A DNA stretch of 64,000 nt, taken from contig JBCCDA010000004.1 in assembly GCA_039033215.1 (NCBI GenBank), forward strand, positions 24,499 to 88,498, in the 5' to 3' direction. Positions 42,382 through 51,364 of this stretch are shown one piece after another (position 1 is the stretch's first letter; each line of letters opens with the position of its first letter). A model generated the notes under the pieces. The model had not been told where the DNA came from and did not search any database. It worked only from the letters and a program-made list of their open reading frames with translations. The DNA comes from Thermohalobaculum sp039033215 (lineage in GTDB: Bacteria > Pseudomonadota > Alphaproteobacteria > Rhodobacterales > Rhodobacteraceae). The position numbers and the translations under genes were made by a program.

Positions 42382-43083
42382 ATGACTGATGTGAGCGCCG
42401 ACGATCTGGAAAAGCTGGCCGAATGGGATACGCCGACGATTTGCAACGGGTTGGAGGCGCTGGATCCAGCCTGGCGGCTTTCTGGCTACACGACAAAGGC
42501 CTTCACGTGCCTGCGCCCTGAGGCAAAGCCAATGGTGGGCTACGCAAGGACAGCGACGATCCGTGCCTCTGCGAAGCCTGCGATGTCACCTGAAAAGGTG
42601 CTGGAATTACGCCAGAGCTATTATCAGTACGTGGACGAGGGGCCGAAGCCCTCGATTGTGGTCATCCAGGACCTGGACACCGGGCCAGCTCGAGGAGCGT
42701 TTTGGGGCGAGGTCAATACCACGATACACAAAGGCCTCGGCGCGTTGGGTGTCGTGACCAACGGCTCTATCCGCGATCTGGCGGACAGCGCGCCCGGCTT
42801 TCAGGCACTGGCGGGGCAGGTGGGACCGAGCCATGCCTGGGTCCACATCACGTCCCATGCCGATCCGGTGGAGGTGCACGGCATGTCTGTGCGCGACGGA
42901 GATATCCTCCACGCGGATGTCCACGGGGCGGTGATTGTGCCAGTCCATCTTGTGCGCGAGTTACCTTCCGCAATCGAGCTGATTGCCCGGCGTGAAGCTA
43001 AGATCCTGACGGCAGCTCGTGCCCCGGGATTCGATTTCGCAGCGCTCAGGGATGCAATGGCAGATGCCGCCGAGATCCACTGA
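42382..43083 (+). CDS. RraA-family aldolase/decarboxylase, second copy
   Basis: This 233-aa RraA-family protein shares the fold with the gene at 40526 but is only distantly similar. It starts MTDVSADDLEKLAEWDTPTI, with TICNGLEAL as the first conserved block. Later come GPARGAFWGEVNTTIHKGLG and VVTNGSIRDLAD, holding the Gly-to-Arg-Asp motif of the catalytic members. TTGGAGAGA precedes the ATG. It lies 91 bases after the ketopantoate-reductase-like gene and is probably co-transcribed with it; a hairpin follows the stop. Confidence 0.85.
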   Translation: MTDVSADDLEKLAEWDTPTICNGLEALDPAWRLSGYTTKAFTCLRPEAKPMVGYARTATIRASAKPAMSPEKVLELRQSYYQYVDEGPKPSIVVIQDLDTGPARGAFWGEVNTTIHKGLGALGVVTNGSIRDLADSAPGFQALAGQVGPSHAWVHITSHADPVEVHGMSVRDGDILHADVHGAVIVPVHLVRELPSAIELIARREAKILTAARAPGFDFAALRDAMADAAEIH

Positions 43084-43129
43084 GCCGAATCCCGGGGGCG
43101 TTGTTGTAACGCTTCCGGATGGCTCGGCT
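43083..43129 (+). terminator. Hairpin after the second RraA-family gene
   Basis: AGCCGA (43083-43088) pairs with TCGGCT (43124-43129). Inside it ATCC pairs with GGAT, and GCGTT (43098-43102) pairs with AACGC (43108-43112) around a five-base loop. It starts at the last base of the stop codon and fits a terminator with few T's. The remaining gap to the dddP end shows nothing. Confidence 0.6.
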
Positions 43130-43265
43130 TGACCTAGGGTTAGGCGTGTCGTCAGTGTGTGCCGAAGGGCGTACTGTCACTGAACTTTGCGAGATGGACT
43201 TGTCTGAGAACTGGCGCTTCAGAGTAACTGGAGAAAGCGCGGTTCCTGAAACGCGACTGCCAGCC

Positions 43266-44597
43266 TCAGCGCATAAGCCGAGGTTCCCATGGGTAGTTGG
43301 TGAGGTTCTCGTAACCATCCTCGGTGACCAGCACCTGGTCCTCTAGCTTTATTGAGAAATCACCGTCCTTGTGGGCGACCACGGCCTCGACGCACAGCAT
43401 CATCCCAGCTTCGATCTCGTAGTCGAAATCGCCCTCACGCCAGTCCTGGGGATACCTGATCATCGGCCACTCATCGCAAAGGCCGACGCCGTGCATCCGG
43501 CAGGAGTAGCGGTTCTCGACGAACTCGTCCGCAAGTTGGTGCCCGCCGAACGTCAGTTCCCTGAATGAAACGCCGGGGCGCAGCAGCTCCATGTTCGTCT
43601 CGATGTGCTCAACCCCGATCTGGAACTGGCGCCGCATTTCGGCGGGGGCTTCGTCGTCACCGATCCACCAGGTCCGGCTGATGTCCGAGCACATACCGTA
43701 GCAGCCGACCAGGTCCGTATCGAAGGCCAGGATCTCGTTGTTCTTGAGGACACGCGGCCCGCACTCCTGGAACCACGGGTTGGTGCGCGGCCCGGACGCC
43801 AGCAGCCGGGTCTCGATCCACTCCCCGCCTCGGCGGATGTTCTCGGCGTGCAGGACTGCCCAGACGTCGTCTTCGGTCATGCCACCGCCCGCGTTCTCGC
43901 GAGCTGCCTTTTCCATCGCCGCCATCGAAGCCTCGCAGGCATGCATGCAGCAGCGCATCGCCTTGATCTCGTCGGGGCCCTTGATGACACGGGCCTTCTC
44001 GGTCAGTTCCTCACCTTCCTCGATCGTGAAGCCCGCGTTGACCAGCGCGCGGTAGCCATGGATCATGATCTTGTCGACGGCCAGTCGGCGATTGCCGCCC
44101 CCATGGTGGTCAATCAGTTCGGCGACTTGGCCGATGAACTCGTGTGCATCCCGGTCCGTCCCGTCGCCGTTTACGAAATAGAACATCGAGGCGCCGCCCC
44201 GCACCTCCCGCACCAGGGGATTGAAACCCGATAGGGCGTGCGTTGCCGGGCATTTGTAGTCGAAGAGCACCATGTGACCGTCAGCACCGACGAAGACCGC
44301 CCTGAACGGGTTGTGCATGTTCCAAAGCTGCATGTTAGTGGAATCAGTCGCATAGCGGATGTTCAACGGATCGAACAGCAGGGCCCCACCATAGCCGCGC
44401 TTGTTGATCCCGTCGACGAGTCGCTGCAGCCTGTACGCCCGCATCGCGGCGAGATCCGGCGCCTCGATCCCCGCCGCCGCCCATTCTGCAAAGGCCAGCG
44501 GGGTTGGTCCGATCTCCCCTCGGTCCGGATCCATGGGCGAGCCGTCTGGTTTGCGCGTCGGGTCGATCTTGCGGGCATCAGAGAAATGCTGATTCAT
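43266..44597 (-). CDS. dddP: DddP-type DMSP lyase (M24 family)
   Basis: The 443-aa protein has the M24 (aminopeptidase P-like) fold and matches DddP, which cleaves dimethylsulfoniopropionate to DMS and acrylate. From memory of Ruegeria lacuscaerulensis DddP, the metal and catalytic residues D295, D297, D307, H371, D377, E406, E421 and Y366 fall here, with a constant shift of two, at D293, D295, D305, H369, D375, E404, E419 and Y364. Blocks such as SGPRTNPWFQECGPR, RYATDSTNMQLWN and CRMHGVGLCDEWP also match. AGGGAGC precedes the ATG. No dddA/dddC or acu acrylate-use genes are adjacent. Confidence 0.82.
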   Translation of the reverse strand: MNQHFSDARKIDPTRKPDGSPMDPDRGEIGPTPLAFAEWAAAGIEAPDLAAMRAYRLQRLVDGINKRGYGGALLFDPLNIRYATDSTNMQLWNMHNPFRAVFVGADGHMVLFDYKCPATHALSGFNPLVREVRGGASMFYFVNGDGTDRDAHEFIGQVAELIDHHGGGNRRLAVDKIMIHGYRALVNAGFTIEEGEELTEKARVIKGPDEIKAMRCCMHACEASMAAMEKAARENAGGGMTEDDVWAVLHAENIRRGGEWIETRLLASGPRTNPWFQECGPRVLKNNEILAFDTDLVGCYGMCSDISRTWWIGDDEAPAEMRRQFQIGVEHIETNMELLRPGVSFRELTFGGHQLADEFVENRYSCRMHGVGLCDEWPMIRYPQDWREGDFDYEIEAGMMLCVEAVVAHKDGDFSIKLEDQVLVTEDGYENLTNYPWEPRLMR

Positions 44598-44834
44598 GAC
44601 ATGCTCCCTTTGGATAAACTGTGTCGCTGGTGCGTGGTGTCTGCTGGTCAGGAAACGGCAAACTCAGGTCGTAGATGGGCAACGCCCGATGGGTCGTCAG
44701 CCCTACGCCTGACCTGCACCGCTGCCCGTCGCCGCTGCGCTGTGCGCGTCAACCGGCTGATGGATCTGCCGGCGAGATCTTCGGGCTGGTCTGGATAACC
44801 CGAACCGCGCTAAACGCCGGGCAGAGGAGTGGCC

Positions 44835-46073
44835 ATGGCCCGAACACCTGTCAGCATCGACGACGTGGATCATCTGCCCCGCTGGCGGCGGCCCGAGGCG
44901 ATGCTGCTGGTCATGTCCGGGACGGTCTGGTTCGGCCTGTCGCTGTGGATGGTGCTGATCAACAACTTCGCGGTCGAGGTCGTAAACTTCGATGGATCGG
45001 ACACGGGCTGGCGCGAGAGCGTTCGCGAGATTCCGGGCTTTCTGGCCTTTCTGGTCGTGTTCATTATCCGCTTCATCCGCGAGCAGACTTTGGCGATCTT
45101 CTCGATCTTCCTGCTCGGCGCTGCAACGATGGTGACGTCGAACTTCCCATCGTTCTGGGGGTTGTTGTTCACCACCTACGTCGGCTCGTTGGGCTTTCAC
45201 TATTTCGAGACAGTCAACCAGTCCCTGCAGTTGCAATGGCTCAGCAAGGAAGACGCGCCGCGCAAGCTTGGATGGATCGTCGCTGCCTCCTCGGCGGGCT
45301 CGTTGATCGCTTACTCCGCTGTCCTTGCCGCGCGAGAGGTGCTGGACTGGGGTTTCGATCCGATGTTCGTCGCCGGCGGTGCGGTGGGCGTGATCATGGC
45401 GCTCTGGTGCTGGTTTGTTTACCCGCAGTTCGAGGGCCGCACGCGTCAACGCACCGATATGGTGCTGAAGTGGCGCTACTGGCTGTACTACGCGTTGGTC
45501 TTCATGGGCGGTGCGCGGCGGCAGATCTTCATCGTCTTCGCACCCTTCATGATGGTCGAGAAGTTTGGCATGGAGGTCGAGGGCCTCGCCGCGATTTTCA
45601 TCATCAACTACATCGCCAACATGATCTTCGGGCCGTTGATCGGGCGGTTCATCCAGCGATTTGGTGAGCGGCTGAGCCTGATCATCGAGTACGTAGGATT
45701 GTTTGGCGTCTTCTCGCTCTATGTCGGCGTCTACTATTTTGACTGGTCATGGGAAGTGGCAGCGACACTCTATGTCATCGACCATCTCCTGTTCGCCATG
45801 GCGTTCGCGCAGAAGACCTACTTTCAGAAGATTGCGGACCCGGAGGATCAGGCGCCCACAGCGGCGGTGGCCTTCACGATCAACCACATCGCGGCAGTGT
45901 TCCTGCCAGCCGCACTCGGCTATCTTTGGCTGACATCCCCTGCGGCGGTCTTCACGCTCGCGGTGGGCATGTCCCTCATATCGCTTGCGTTGTCTTTCCT
46001 GATTCCACGCCATCCGCGCGACGGGAACGAGACGACGCTGGTCCGCGCCACGGCGCCAACCCCTGCCGAATAG
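44835..46073 (+). CDS. MFS-family transporter
   Basis: The 412-aa inner-membrane protein has about 12 helices and the overall layout of a major facilitator transporter. A loop WLSKEDAPRKLGW lies between helices 4 and 5, and FIQRFGERLSL between 8 and 9 resembles a second-half motif A. Substrate unknown. I use ATG 44835, which has GAGGAG at five bases; a GTG two codons earlier is in frame. The MATE gene follows after four bases, so they form a transcription unit divergent from dddP. Confidence 0.82.
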   Translation: MARTPVSIDDVDHLPRWRRPEAMLLVMSGTVWFGLSLWMVLINNFAVEVVNFDGSDTGWRESVREIPGFLAFLVVFIIRFIREQTLAIFSIFLLGAATMVTSNFPSFWGLLFTTYVGSLGFHYFETVNQSLQLQWLSKEDAPRKLGWIVAASSAGSLIAYSAVLAAREVLDWGFDPMFVAGGAVGVIMALWCWFVYPQFEGRTRQRTDMVLKWRYWLYYALVFMGGARRQIFIVFAPFMMVEKFGMEVEGLAAIFIINYIANMIFGPLIGRFIQRFGERLSLIIEYVGLFGVFSLYVGVYYFDWSWEVAATLYVIDHLLFAMAFAQKTYFQKIADPEDQAPTAAVAFTINHIAAVFLPAALGYLWLTSPAAVFTLAVGMSLISLALSFLIPRHPRDGNETTLVRATAPTPAE

Positions 46074-46077
46074 GCCG

Positions 46078-47520
46078 GTGTCCGAGGCGCGTTTCACCCA
46101 AGGGTCGACGCTTCGCCACGTCGTCGTGATGACAAGCACGTCGGCAATGGGGCTGCTGGCGCTCTTCTTCGTCGACGCCGTCAACCTCCTCTACATCTCG
46201 ATGCTTGGCGTGACCGAACTGGCCGCGGCCATCGGTTTCGCCGGTACGATCCAGTTCTTCATCATCTCCGTCTCGATCGGGCTGGCTGTCGGCGGTGCTG
46301 CCATGGTCAGTCGTGCGATTGGACAGGGTGATCGGGCCAAAGCGTGCCATCTTGCGACGACGTCGGTGGTCGTTTCTGTCGTCGCACTCGGCTTCGTCGC
46401 GGCGCTTGTGTGGGTGTGGCGGGTCGAGGCGCTGGAGCTGTTGGGCGCCCGTGGACCCGCGCTGGAGGAAGCTGCCGATTTCCTTGCGATTGCCCTGCCG
46501 TCGGTGCCGATGATCGGCATCGGCATGGCATGCGGCGGCATTCTGCGTGCGATCGGAGAAGCACGGCGCGCGATGTGGGTCACCTTGGGCGGTGGGTTGA
46601 TTGCGGCCGTTCTGGACCCGATCCTGATCTTCGCGCTCGACCTCAGACTGACTGGGGCGGCGCTGGCCCTGGTCTTCACCCGCACGGCCATTGCGGCCTT
46701 GGGCCTGTGGTTCGTAATCCGCCGGCACGACATGCTCGCCACGCCGAAGCTGTTTGAGTTTGTGGGAGATCTGCGGCCTCTGTTCATGATCTCGGGCCCC
46801 GCAATTGCGACGCAGCTCTCCACCCCGTTCGGGATGGCCTATCTGACCGAAACCGTCGCGGCGCATGGCGAGGCGGCAGTCGCCGGCTGGGCCGTTGTGG
46901 GCAGGTTGACGGCGCTCGCGTTCGGCGGCCTCTTTGCGCTCTCCGGGGCGGTGGGTCCGATCGTCGGGCAGAACTACGGGGCGGGTTTGGCTGACAGGGT
47001 TGTTCGCACGTATCGCGATGCGCTGCTGGTCATCTTGATCTACGTAGCCGTTGCCTGGATGGGTCTATGGCTCGCCACGGATCTGATCATTGCCGGTTTT
47101 GACCTCACCGGAGCAGGAGCCGAGGTGGTTCGTGCCTTCACCCACCTGGGCGCCGCTGCCTATGCGTTTTCCGGTGCGCTGTTCGCGACGAACGCTTGCT
47201 TCAACAACCTCGGGCGACCGCTTTGGTCCACGCTTTGCAATTGGTCGCGAGATGCCGCGGTGATCCCTGTCCTGGCCTTCGTCCTCACGGGCGTGTCCGG
47301 TCCGGCGGACGCCGTCTATATCCAGGCGATTGCGGGCGTACTTGTCGGCAGCTGTGTGTGCCTCCTGGCGCTCCGCACGGTGCCTCGTCTGGCCGCGCGG
47401 CCGGTTCGTCAGGAGGTTGTCGAGACGCCCGTGGTCCCGGCGTTCGCCTCGGGCCGGGTGGCGCAGGGCCTCACCGTCGATGCGGCAACGGATGATCGCG
47501 GTCCGATCAAGAGGGCTTGA
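46078..47520 (+). CDS. MATE-family efflux transporter
   Basis: The 480-aa protein shows two six-helix MatE repeats: LGVTELAAAIGFAGTIQFFI, GGAAMVSRAIGQGDRAKACH (the G-Q-x-G-A-G-type loop), and in the second half FALSGAVGPIVGQNYGAG, the matching motif. MATE proteins export cationic drugs or metabolites using Na+ or H+. It begins with GTG at 46078 directly after the MFS gene. The C-terminal 40 residues are hydrophilic and probably cytoplasmic. Confidence 0.92.
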   Translation: MSEARFTQGSTLRHVVVMTSTSAMGLLALFFVDAVNLLYISMLGVTELAAAIGFAGTIQFFIISVSIGLAVGGAAMVSRAIGQGDRAKACHLATTSVVVSVVALGFVAALVWVWRVEALELLGARGPALEEAADFLAIALPSVPMIGIGMACGGILRAIGEARRAMWVTLGGGLIAAVLDPILIFALDLRLTGAALALVFTRTAIAALGLWFVIRRHDMLATPKLFEFVGDLRPLFMISGPAIATQLSTPFGMAYLTETVAAHGEAAVAGWAVVGRLTALAFGGLFALSGAVGPIVGQNYGAGLADRVVRTYRDALLVILIYVAVAWMGLWLATDLIIAGFDLTGAGAEVVRAFTHLGAAAYAFSGALFATNACFNNLGRPLWSTLCNWSRDAAVIPVLAFVLTGVSGPADAVYIQAIAGVLVGSCVCLLALRTVPRLAARPVRQEVVETPVVPAFASGRVAQGLTVDAATDDRGPIKRA

Positions 47521-47577
47521 TTGGCAGTTGAACGGCCACCTCTCCTATCTTGGGGGATCGCGATACGGAGGTCCGCC

Positions 47578-48942
47578 ATGTTTACCCGCCGCCAAACGCT
47601 TCTGGGCGCTACTGCACTTGCGGCCGCGAGCCATCCGGCTGTCGCCGCTGAGGACTCGGTTGGTACGAACTTTCGAAGCCTGCTCTACGGTGAAGAGGAC
47701 GAGCAGACTACGGCACTGGACTGGCTGCTGGCCCGTGGCGGAACGGATCTCGCCCCCGGCTTGATCTTCGCCATGCGCTTCGCGCACTGGCAGGAAGGTC
47801 CTATCGGGGACGTGCTCAAGCACATCACGGGCGAGACGGGAAACCAAAACTGGTTCGACTGGATGGTCTGGCAAGAGCGACATCCGGAAGTCATTCCCCA
47901 TCCGAGCTATCTTCACCTAAAGCGTGATCTTTTTCTCAGCATTGATCCAAACTTCTCTGTGTTCATGCGGGACAAGTGGATGGCGCGAGAGCGGATGAAG
48001 ATCCGGTTTGAGGAGATTACCTGGGGCGGGGTGCGCAAGGACGGCATCCCCTCTCTTGATGGTCCCAACATGATCCCAGCGTCCGAGGCGGACTACCTCG
48101 TGGGTTCTGATTTGGTCTTCGGGGTTGCGATTGACGGTGATATCCGGGCCTACCCGCTCCGCATCATGGGTTGGCACGAGATGTTCAACGATGTCGTGGC
48201 TGGGGTGCCCCTGGCCTTGGCCTATTGCACGCTTTGCGGGTCCGGCATCGTGTTCGAGACGGATGCGGGCCGCGAACAGCCATTCGTTTTCGGGTCGTCA
48301 GGGTTCTTGTATCGTTCGAACAAGCTGATGTTTGATCGGGAGACGAACAGTCTTTGGAACCAGTTCACGGGACAGCCGGTCGTTGGGCCCCTGGTGGACT
48401 CCGGCATCACACTCCGTCAGCGCCCCGTTGTGATCGAGCCATGGATACGCTGGGCCGCGCGAAACCCTGACAGCCAGGTTCTGTCGCTGACGACAGGATA
48501 CGATCGCAACTATGGTTCCGGTGTTGTCTACGATAAGTACTTTTCCAGCCCCAAACTTATGTTCCCGACCGTGGTCGATCAAAGCCGTCTGAAGCAGAAA
48601 GACTATGTTTTCGGAATCAGGACATTTGGGGGCGCCAAAGCGTGGCCCGTTTCCGCCTTCGAAGGCGGTAAGGTTATCAATGATCAGGTGGCAGCACTGA
48701 GTGTCGTGCTGGTTGGAGATCGCCTGGGCCGCACAGTTCGGGCGTATGAGCGGGGCGATCTGGCGTTCGAGGTCGTTGCCCGACCGGACAGACTGAGCCA
48801 AAACGGTGAGGTTTGGACCGTCACTGAAGAGCACCTGATTGGTCCCAATGGGCAACGCCTCCCGCGAGTTGCCGGCCACATCGCCTACTGGTTTGCTTGG
48901 GACGGGTACATGGGTGCGCGCTCGGAGTTCTATGAACAGTAG
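47578..48942 (+). CDS. DUF3179 protein with a twin-arginine signal
   Basis: The 454-aa protein begins MFTRRQTLLGATALAAASHP, a likely Tat signal, so it may be exported folded. The DUF3179 core is recognisable: VFGVAIDGDIRAYPLRIMGW, then ALAYCTLCGSGIVFE with a C-x-x-C pair, SLWNQFTGQPVVGPL and TGYDRNYGSG. The family has no established function; the Cys pair could bind metal or act in redox. GGAGG lies before the ATG at 47578. The next gene encodes a ferredoxin. Confidence 0.88.
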   Translation: MFTRRQTLLGATALAAASHPAVAAEDSVGTNFRSLLYGEEDEQTTALDWLLARGGTDLAPGLIFAMRFAHWQEGPIGDVLKHITGETGNQNWFDWMVWQERHPEVIPHPSYLHLKRDLFLSIDPNFSVFMRDKWMARERMKIRFEEITWGGVRKDGIPSLDGPNMIPASEADYLVGSDLVFGVAIDGDIRAYPLRIMGWHEMFNDVVAGVPLALAYCTLCGSGIVFETDAGREQPFVFGSSGFLYRSNKLMFDRETNSLWNQFTGQPVVGPLVDSGITLRQRPVVIEPWIRWAARNPDSQVLSLTTGYDRNYGSGVVYDKYFSSPKLMFPTVVDQSRLKQKDYVFGIRTFGGAKAWPVSAFEGGKVINDQVAALSVVLVGDRLGRTVRAYERGDLAFEVVARPDRLSQNGEVWTVTEEHLIGPNGQRLPRVAGHIAYWFAWDGYMGARSEFYEQ

Positions 48943-49039
48943 CGATACCTATGGCGTTCTGATCGGACGGGCTGGAATCCGCCTGCGCGAACGGCTAGAT
49001 ACCCCGCGTCGAACACGATTCCCAGCCGAGAGCGAGCAG

Positions 49040-49363
49040 ATGCCGAAGATCACCTATATCGAGCACAACGGGACTAAGCATGAGGTTGAGGTCTCCGAAG
49101 GCCTGACTGTCATGGAAGGCGCCGTCTCGAACAACATTCCCGGCATTGACGCAGATTGCGGCGGCGCCTGTGCATGCTCGACCTGTCACGTCTATGTCGA
49201 TCCGGCGTGGGTCGAGAAGCTGCCTGCGAAGGAGGACATGGAGATTGACATGCTCGACTTCGCGTACGAGCCGGATGAGGAGCGATCGCGCCTAACCTGC
49301 CAATTGAAGGTGACGGCTGGTCTTGAAGGTCTGGTTGTTCAACTGCCTGAAAAACAGATTTGA
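49040..49363 (+). CDS. [2Fe-2S] ferredoxin, adrenodoxin type
   Basis: The 107-aa protein has the ISC/adrenodoxin-type cluster motif C-x5-C-x2-C in CGGACACSTCHVYVD and the fourth cysteine in RLTCQL. It starts MPKITYIEHNGTKHEVEV and has EEDMEIDMLDFA-like acidic partner-binding residues (KEDMEIDMLDFAYEP). Such ferredoxins serve cytochrome P450s, ring hydroxylases or Fe-S assembly; no such partner is adjacent and the hsc/isc genes are not here. The DUF3179 gene lies about 100 bases upstream. Confidence 0.92.
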   Translation: MPKITYIEHNGTKHEVEVSEGLTVMEGAVSNNIPGIDADCGGACACSTCHVYVDPAWVEKLPAKEDMEIDMLDFAYEPDEERSRLTCQLKVTAGLEGLVVQLPEKQI

Positions 49364-50118
49364 CAGCACGGTTTGTCCTAGCCGCAATGCTGGTCTGTTG
49401 CACGAACGCGTCCACCAACTCGGTCGCACAATCAAGACCGGCTCCTGACGAGATCGTTTGGGGATGCGGTGGCTGGGCCGGTTACTACAGCCCAACGACC
49501 GAGTATGCCCATGGCGTGCTCGGCGATGATCTGGAGTACACGGTTCTCCTGATCATGCGTCCGACGGCATTGGGCGCGATCCCGTCGATGAGCGAACTGC
49601 CGTCGGGAATGGTTTACGAAGACGTCGCTCCGCGTTGTGGTGACCTCGACGACGACGGCGATCAAGATGTCGTCACTGTTATTTCCGACGCTGTCGGTGG
49701 TGCCCGGCTGGCAGTCTATCTGAACGGCCCACGTAATGCGATCGAGACGCCACCAATCGGGCAGGGGTTCCGCTGGCTTGCGCCTGCTGGGATCGCGGAC
49801 TTCGATGGGGACGGTCAGAACGATGTCGCCTATGTGGAGACTCCCCATATCGGAGGGATTCTTAGGGTCTGGACGATGCGCAACGGCACACTTGCCCAAA
49901 TTGCGAGCATGCATAACTTCTCAAACCACCGTATTGGCGAAGACTTCATCACAGGCGGTGTGCGCGACTGTGGCGATGGACCCGAGCTTGTGTTACCGAA
50001 TTTCAACTGGACGCAGCTAATGATGGTGCGTTGGAAGTCAAACGGGCTGGCGGCGTACGTCATAGCGTCGACCACTGATATCGGGACAATCTCCCGCGCT
50101 CTGGCCTGCGAAGACTGA
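49360..50118 (+). CDS. Exported FG-GAP/VCBS-like repeat protein
   Basis: The 252-aa protein uses a TTG start that overlaps the ferredoxin stop (TTGA) and begins with a signal-like MTARFVLAAMLVCC. Two Asp-rich loops, CGDLDDDGDQDVVTVI and IADFDGDGQNDVAYVE, are the calcium-binding turns of FG-GAP/VCBS beta-propeller blades. Their spacing of about 45 residues fits consecutive blades; three to four blades are likely, too few for a full propeller. ATG at 49387 is an alternative start but loses the basic residue of the signal. Function unknown. Confidence 0.65.
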   Translation: MTARFVLAAMLVCCTNASTNSVAQSRPAPDEIVWGCGGWAGYYSPTTEYAHGVLGDDLEYTVLLIMRPTALGAIPSMSELPSGMVYEDVAPRCGDLDDDGDQDVVTVISDAVGGARLAVYLNGPRNAIETPPIGQGFRWLAPAGIADFDGDGQNDVAYVETPHIGGILRVWTMRNGTLAQIASMHNFSNHRIGEDFITGGVRDCGDGPELVLPNFNWTQLMMVRWKSNGLAAYVIASTTDIGTISRALACED

Positions 50119-50142
50119 ACGATACGTTTGAACGGAGGTCCG

Positions 50143-50916
50143 ATGACCCGCCCGCTGATCGGCATCGCCTGTAGTCATCACTTGGCCGAGGACACCTACG
50201 AGGTGCAGATGACCGGCCGCCGCACGATCGACTCGGTTGGCGAGGTTGCGAATTGCCTTCCGATGCTGATCCCTGGATTGCCCAGCGCTGTGGATATCGG
50301 GGACCTCTGCCAGACGCTGGACGGGGTGGTGCTGACTGGCGGCCGTGCGAACGTACACCCCAAGTATTACGGTGAAGTGCTAACCGACGCACACGGTGCG
50401 ATGGACGAGGATCGCGACGCTGTGATGCTGCCGCTGATCCGGGCCTGTGTCGATCTCGGCATTCCGATCCTTGGGCTCTGCCGGGGCATACAGGAAATGA
50501 ACGTGGCGTTTGGCGGAACCCTTTACCACGAAGTAGGCAGCCTCCCGGGCCGTCATCGTCACCGAATGCCGAAGGGCTGCAAGGACCCTGAGATCATCTT
50601 TGAGCTCCGTGAAGACGTGCAGCTTCGCCCGGGCGGCGTCCTGGCCCGTATGTTGGGTGCCGAGAGCATCATGACCAACTCTCTCCATGGACAGGCCGTG
50701 CGTGATCCGGGCGAGCGCGTTGTGCTGGAAGGGTGGGCGGCTGACGATACGGTCGAGGCGATTTCGATCTCTGGTGCCCGATCTTTCGCCATCGGCGTTC
50801 AATGGCATGCCGAGTTCGAAGCCGACAAGGACCCGGTGAGCAAAGTGCTTTTCACGCAGTTTGGTGATGCCGCTCGGACGCGGAGTGCCCGGAAACGCAA
50901 GGCGAGTGCCGCTTAG
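50143..50916 (+). CDS. Gamma-glutamyl-gamma-aminobutyrate hydrolase-family protein (peptidase C26)
   Basis: The 257-aa class I glutamine amidotransferase-like hydrolase has the nucleophile motif GLCRGIQEMNVAFGG, the oxyanion region LTGGRANVHPKYYG and the catalytic His-Glu pair in GVQWHAEFE (usual GVQWHPE). The PuuD group splits gamma-Glu-GABA in putrescine breakdown; other members act on related gamma-glutamyl compounds. No other puu genes are nearby, so the substrate is open. The start follows GGAGG. Confidence 0.88.
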   Translation: MTRPLIGIACSHHLAEDTYEVQMTGRRTIDSVGEVANCLPMLIPGLPSAVDIGDLCQTLDGVVLTGGRANVHPKYYGEVLTDAHGAMDEDRDAVMLPLIRACVDLGIPILGLCRGIQEMNVAFGGTLYHEVGSLPGRHRHRMPKGCKDPEIIFELREDVQLRPGGVLARMLGAESIMTNSLHGQAVRDPGERVVLEGWAADDTVEAISISGARSFAIGVQWHAEFEADKDPVSKVLFTQFGDAARTRSARKRKASAA

Positions 50917-50937
50917 GCCGGCGTTAACCGAACGACC

Positions 50938-51336
50938 TCACAGCCAATCGCGCAGAACCGGTATGAGCGGTAAATCGGCCGCCGGCATCGGATAGTCCCG
51001 CAAGCGAACAGGGGTGACCCAGTCCAATGCCTGCCCCTCTCGTCCCTGGACGATACCTTCCCACTTCCTGCAGGCATACAGAGGCATCAGCAGGTGGAAA
51101 TCGTCGTAGCTATGGCTCGCGAAAGTGAGGGGTGCCAGGCAGCTTTCCCACGTGTCGATGCCCAGTTCCTCCTGGAGTTCCCGGATCAGGCATGCCTCTG
51201 GCGTTTCAGTCGGTTCGACTTTGCCGCCGGGGAACTCCCATAGCCCTGCCATCGATTTTCCTTCGGGACGCTGGGCGAGCAGCACACGGCCATCTGGGTC
51301 GATAAGGGCAACCGCAGCTACCAGTACGATGTTCAT
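50938..51336 (-). CDS. mutT: MutT-like Nudix hydrolase
   Basis: The 132-aa protein contains a full Nudix box, GGKVEPTETPEACLIRELQEELG (G-x5-E-x7-R-E-x2-E-E-x-G). It opens with MNIVLVAAVALIDPDGRVLL and has RPEGKSMAGLWEFPG, as MutT does, so it likely removes 8-oxo-dGTP from the nucleotide pool. The ATG at 51336 matches homologues; an in-frame TTG at 51363 would add nine residues. It is the last gene of the PPIase-argJ-mutT unit. Confidence 0.88.
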   Translation of the reverse strand: MNIVLVAAVALIDPDGRVLLAQRPEGKSMAGLWEFPGGKVEPTETPEACLIRELQEELGIDTWESCLAPLTFASHSYDDFHLLMPLYACRKWEGIVQGREGQALDWVTPVRLRDYPMPAADLPLIPVLRDWL

Positions 51337-51364
51337 CGGTTCGGCCGCCAAGATCGGCTCCAAC

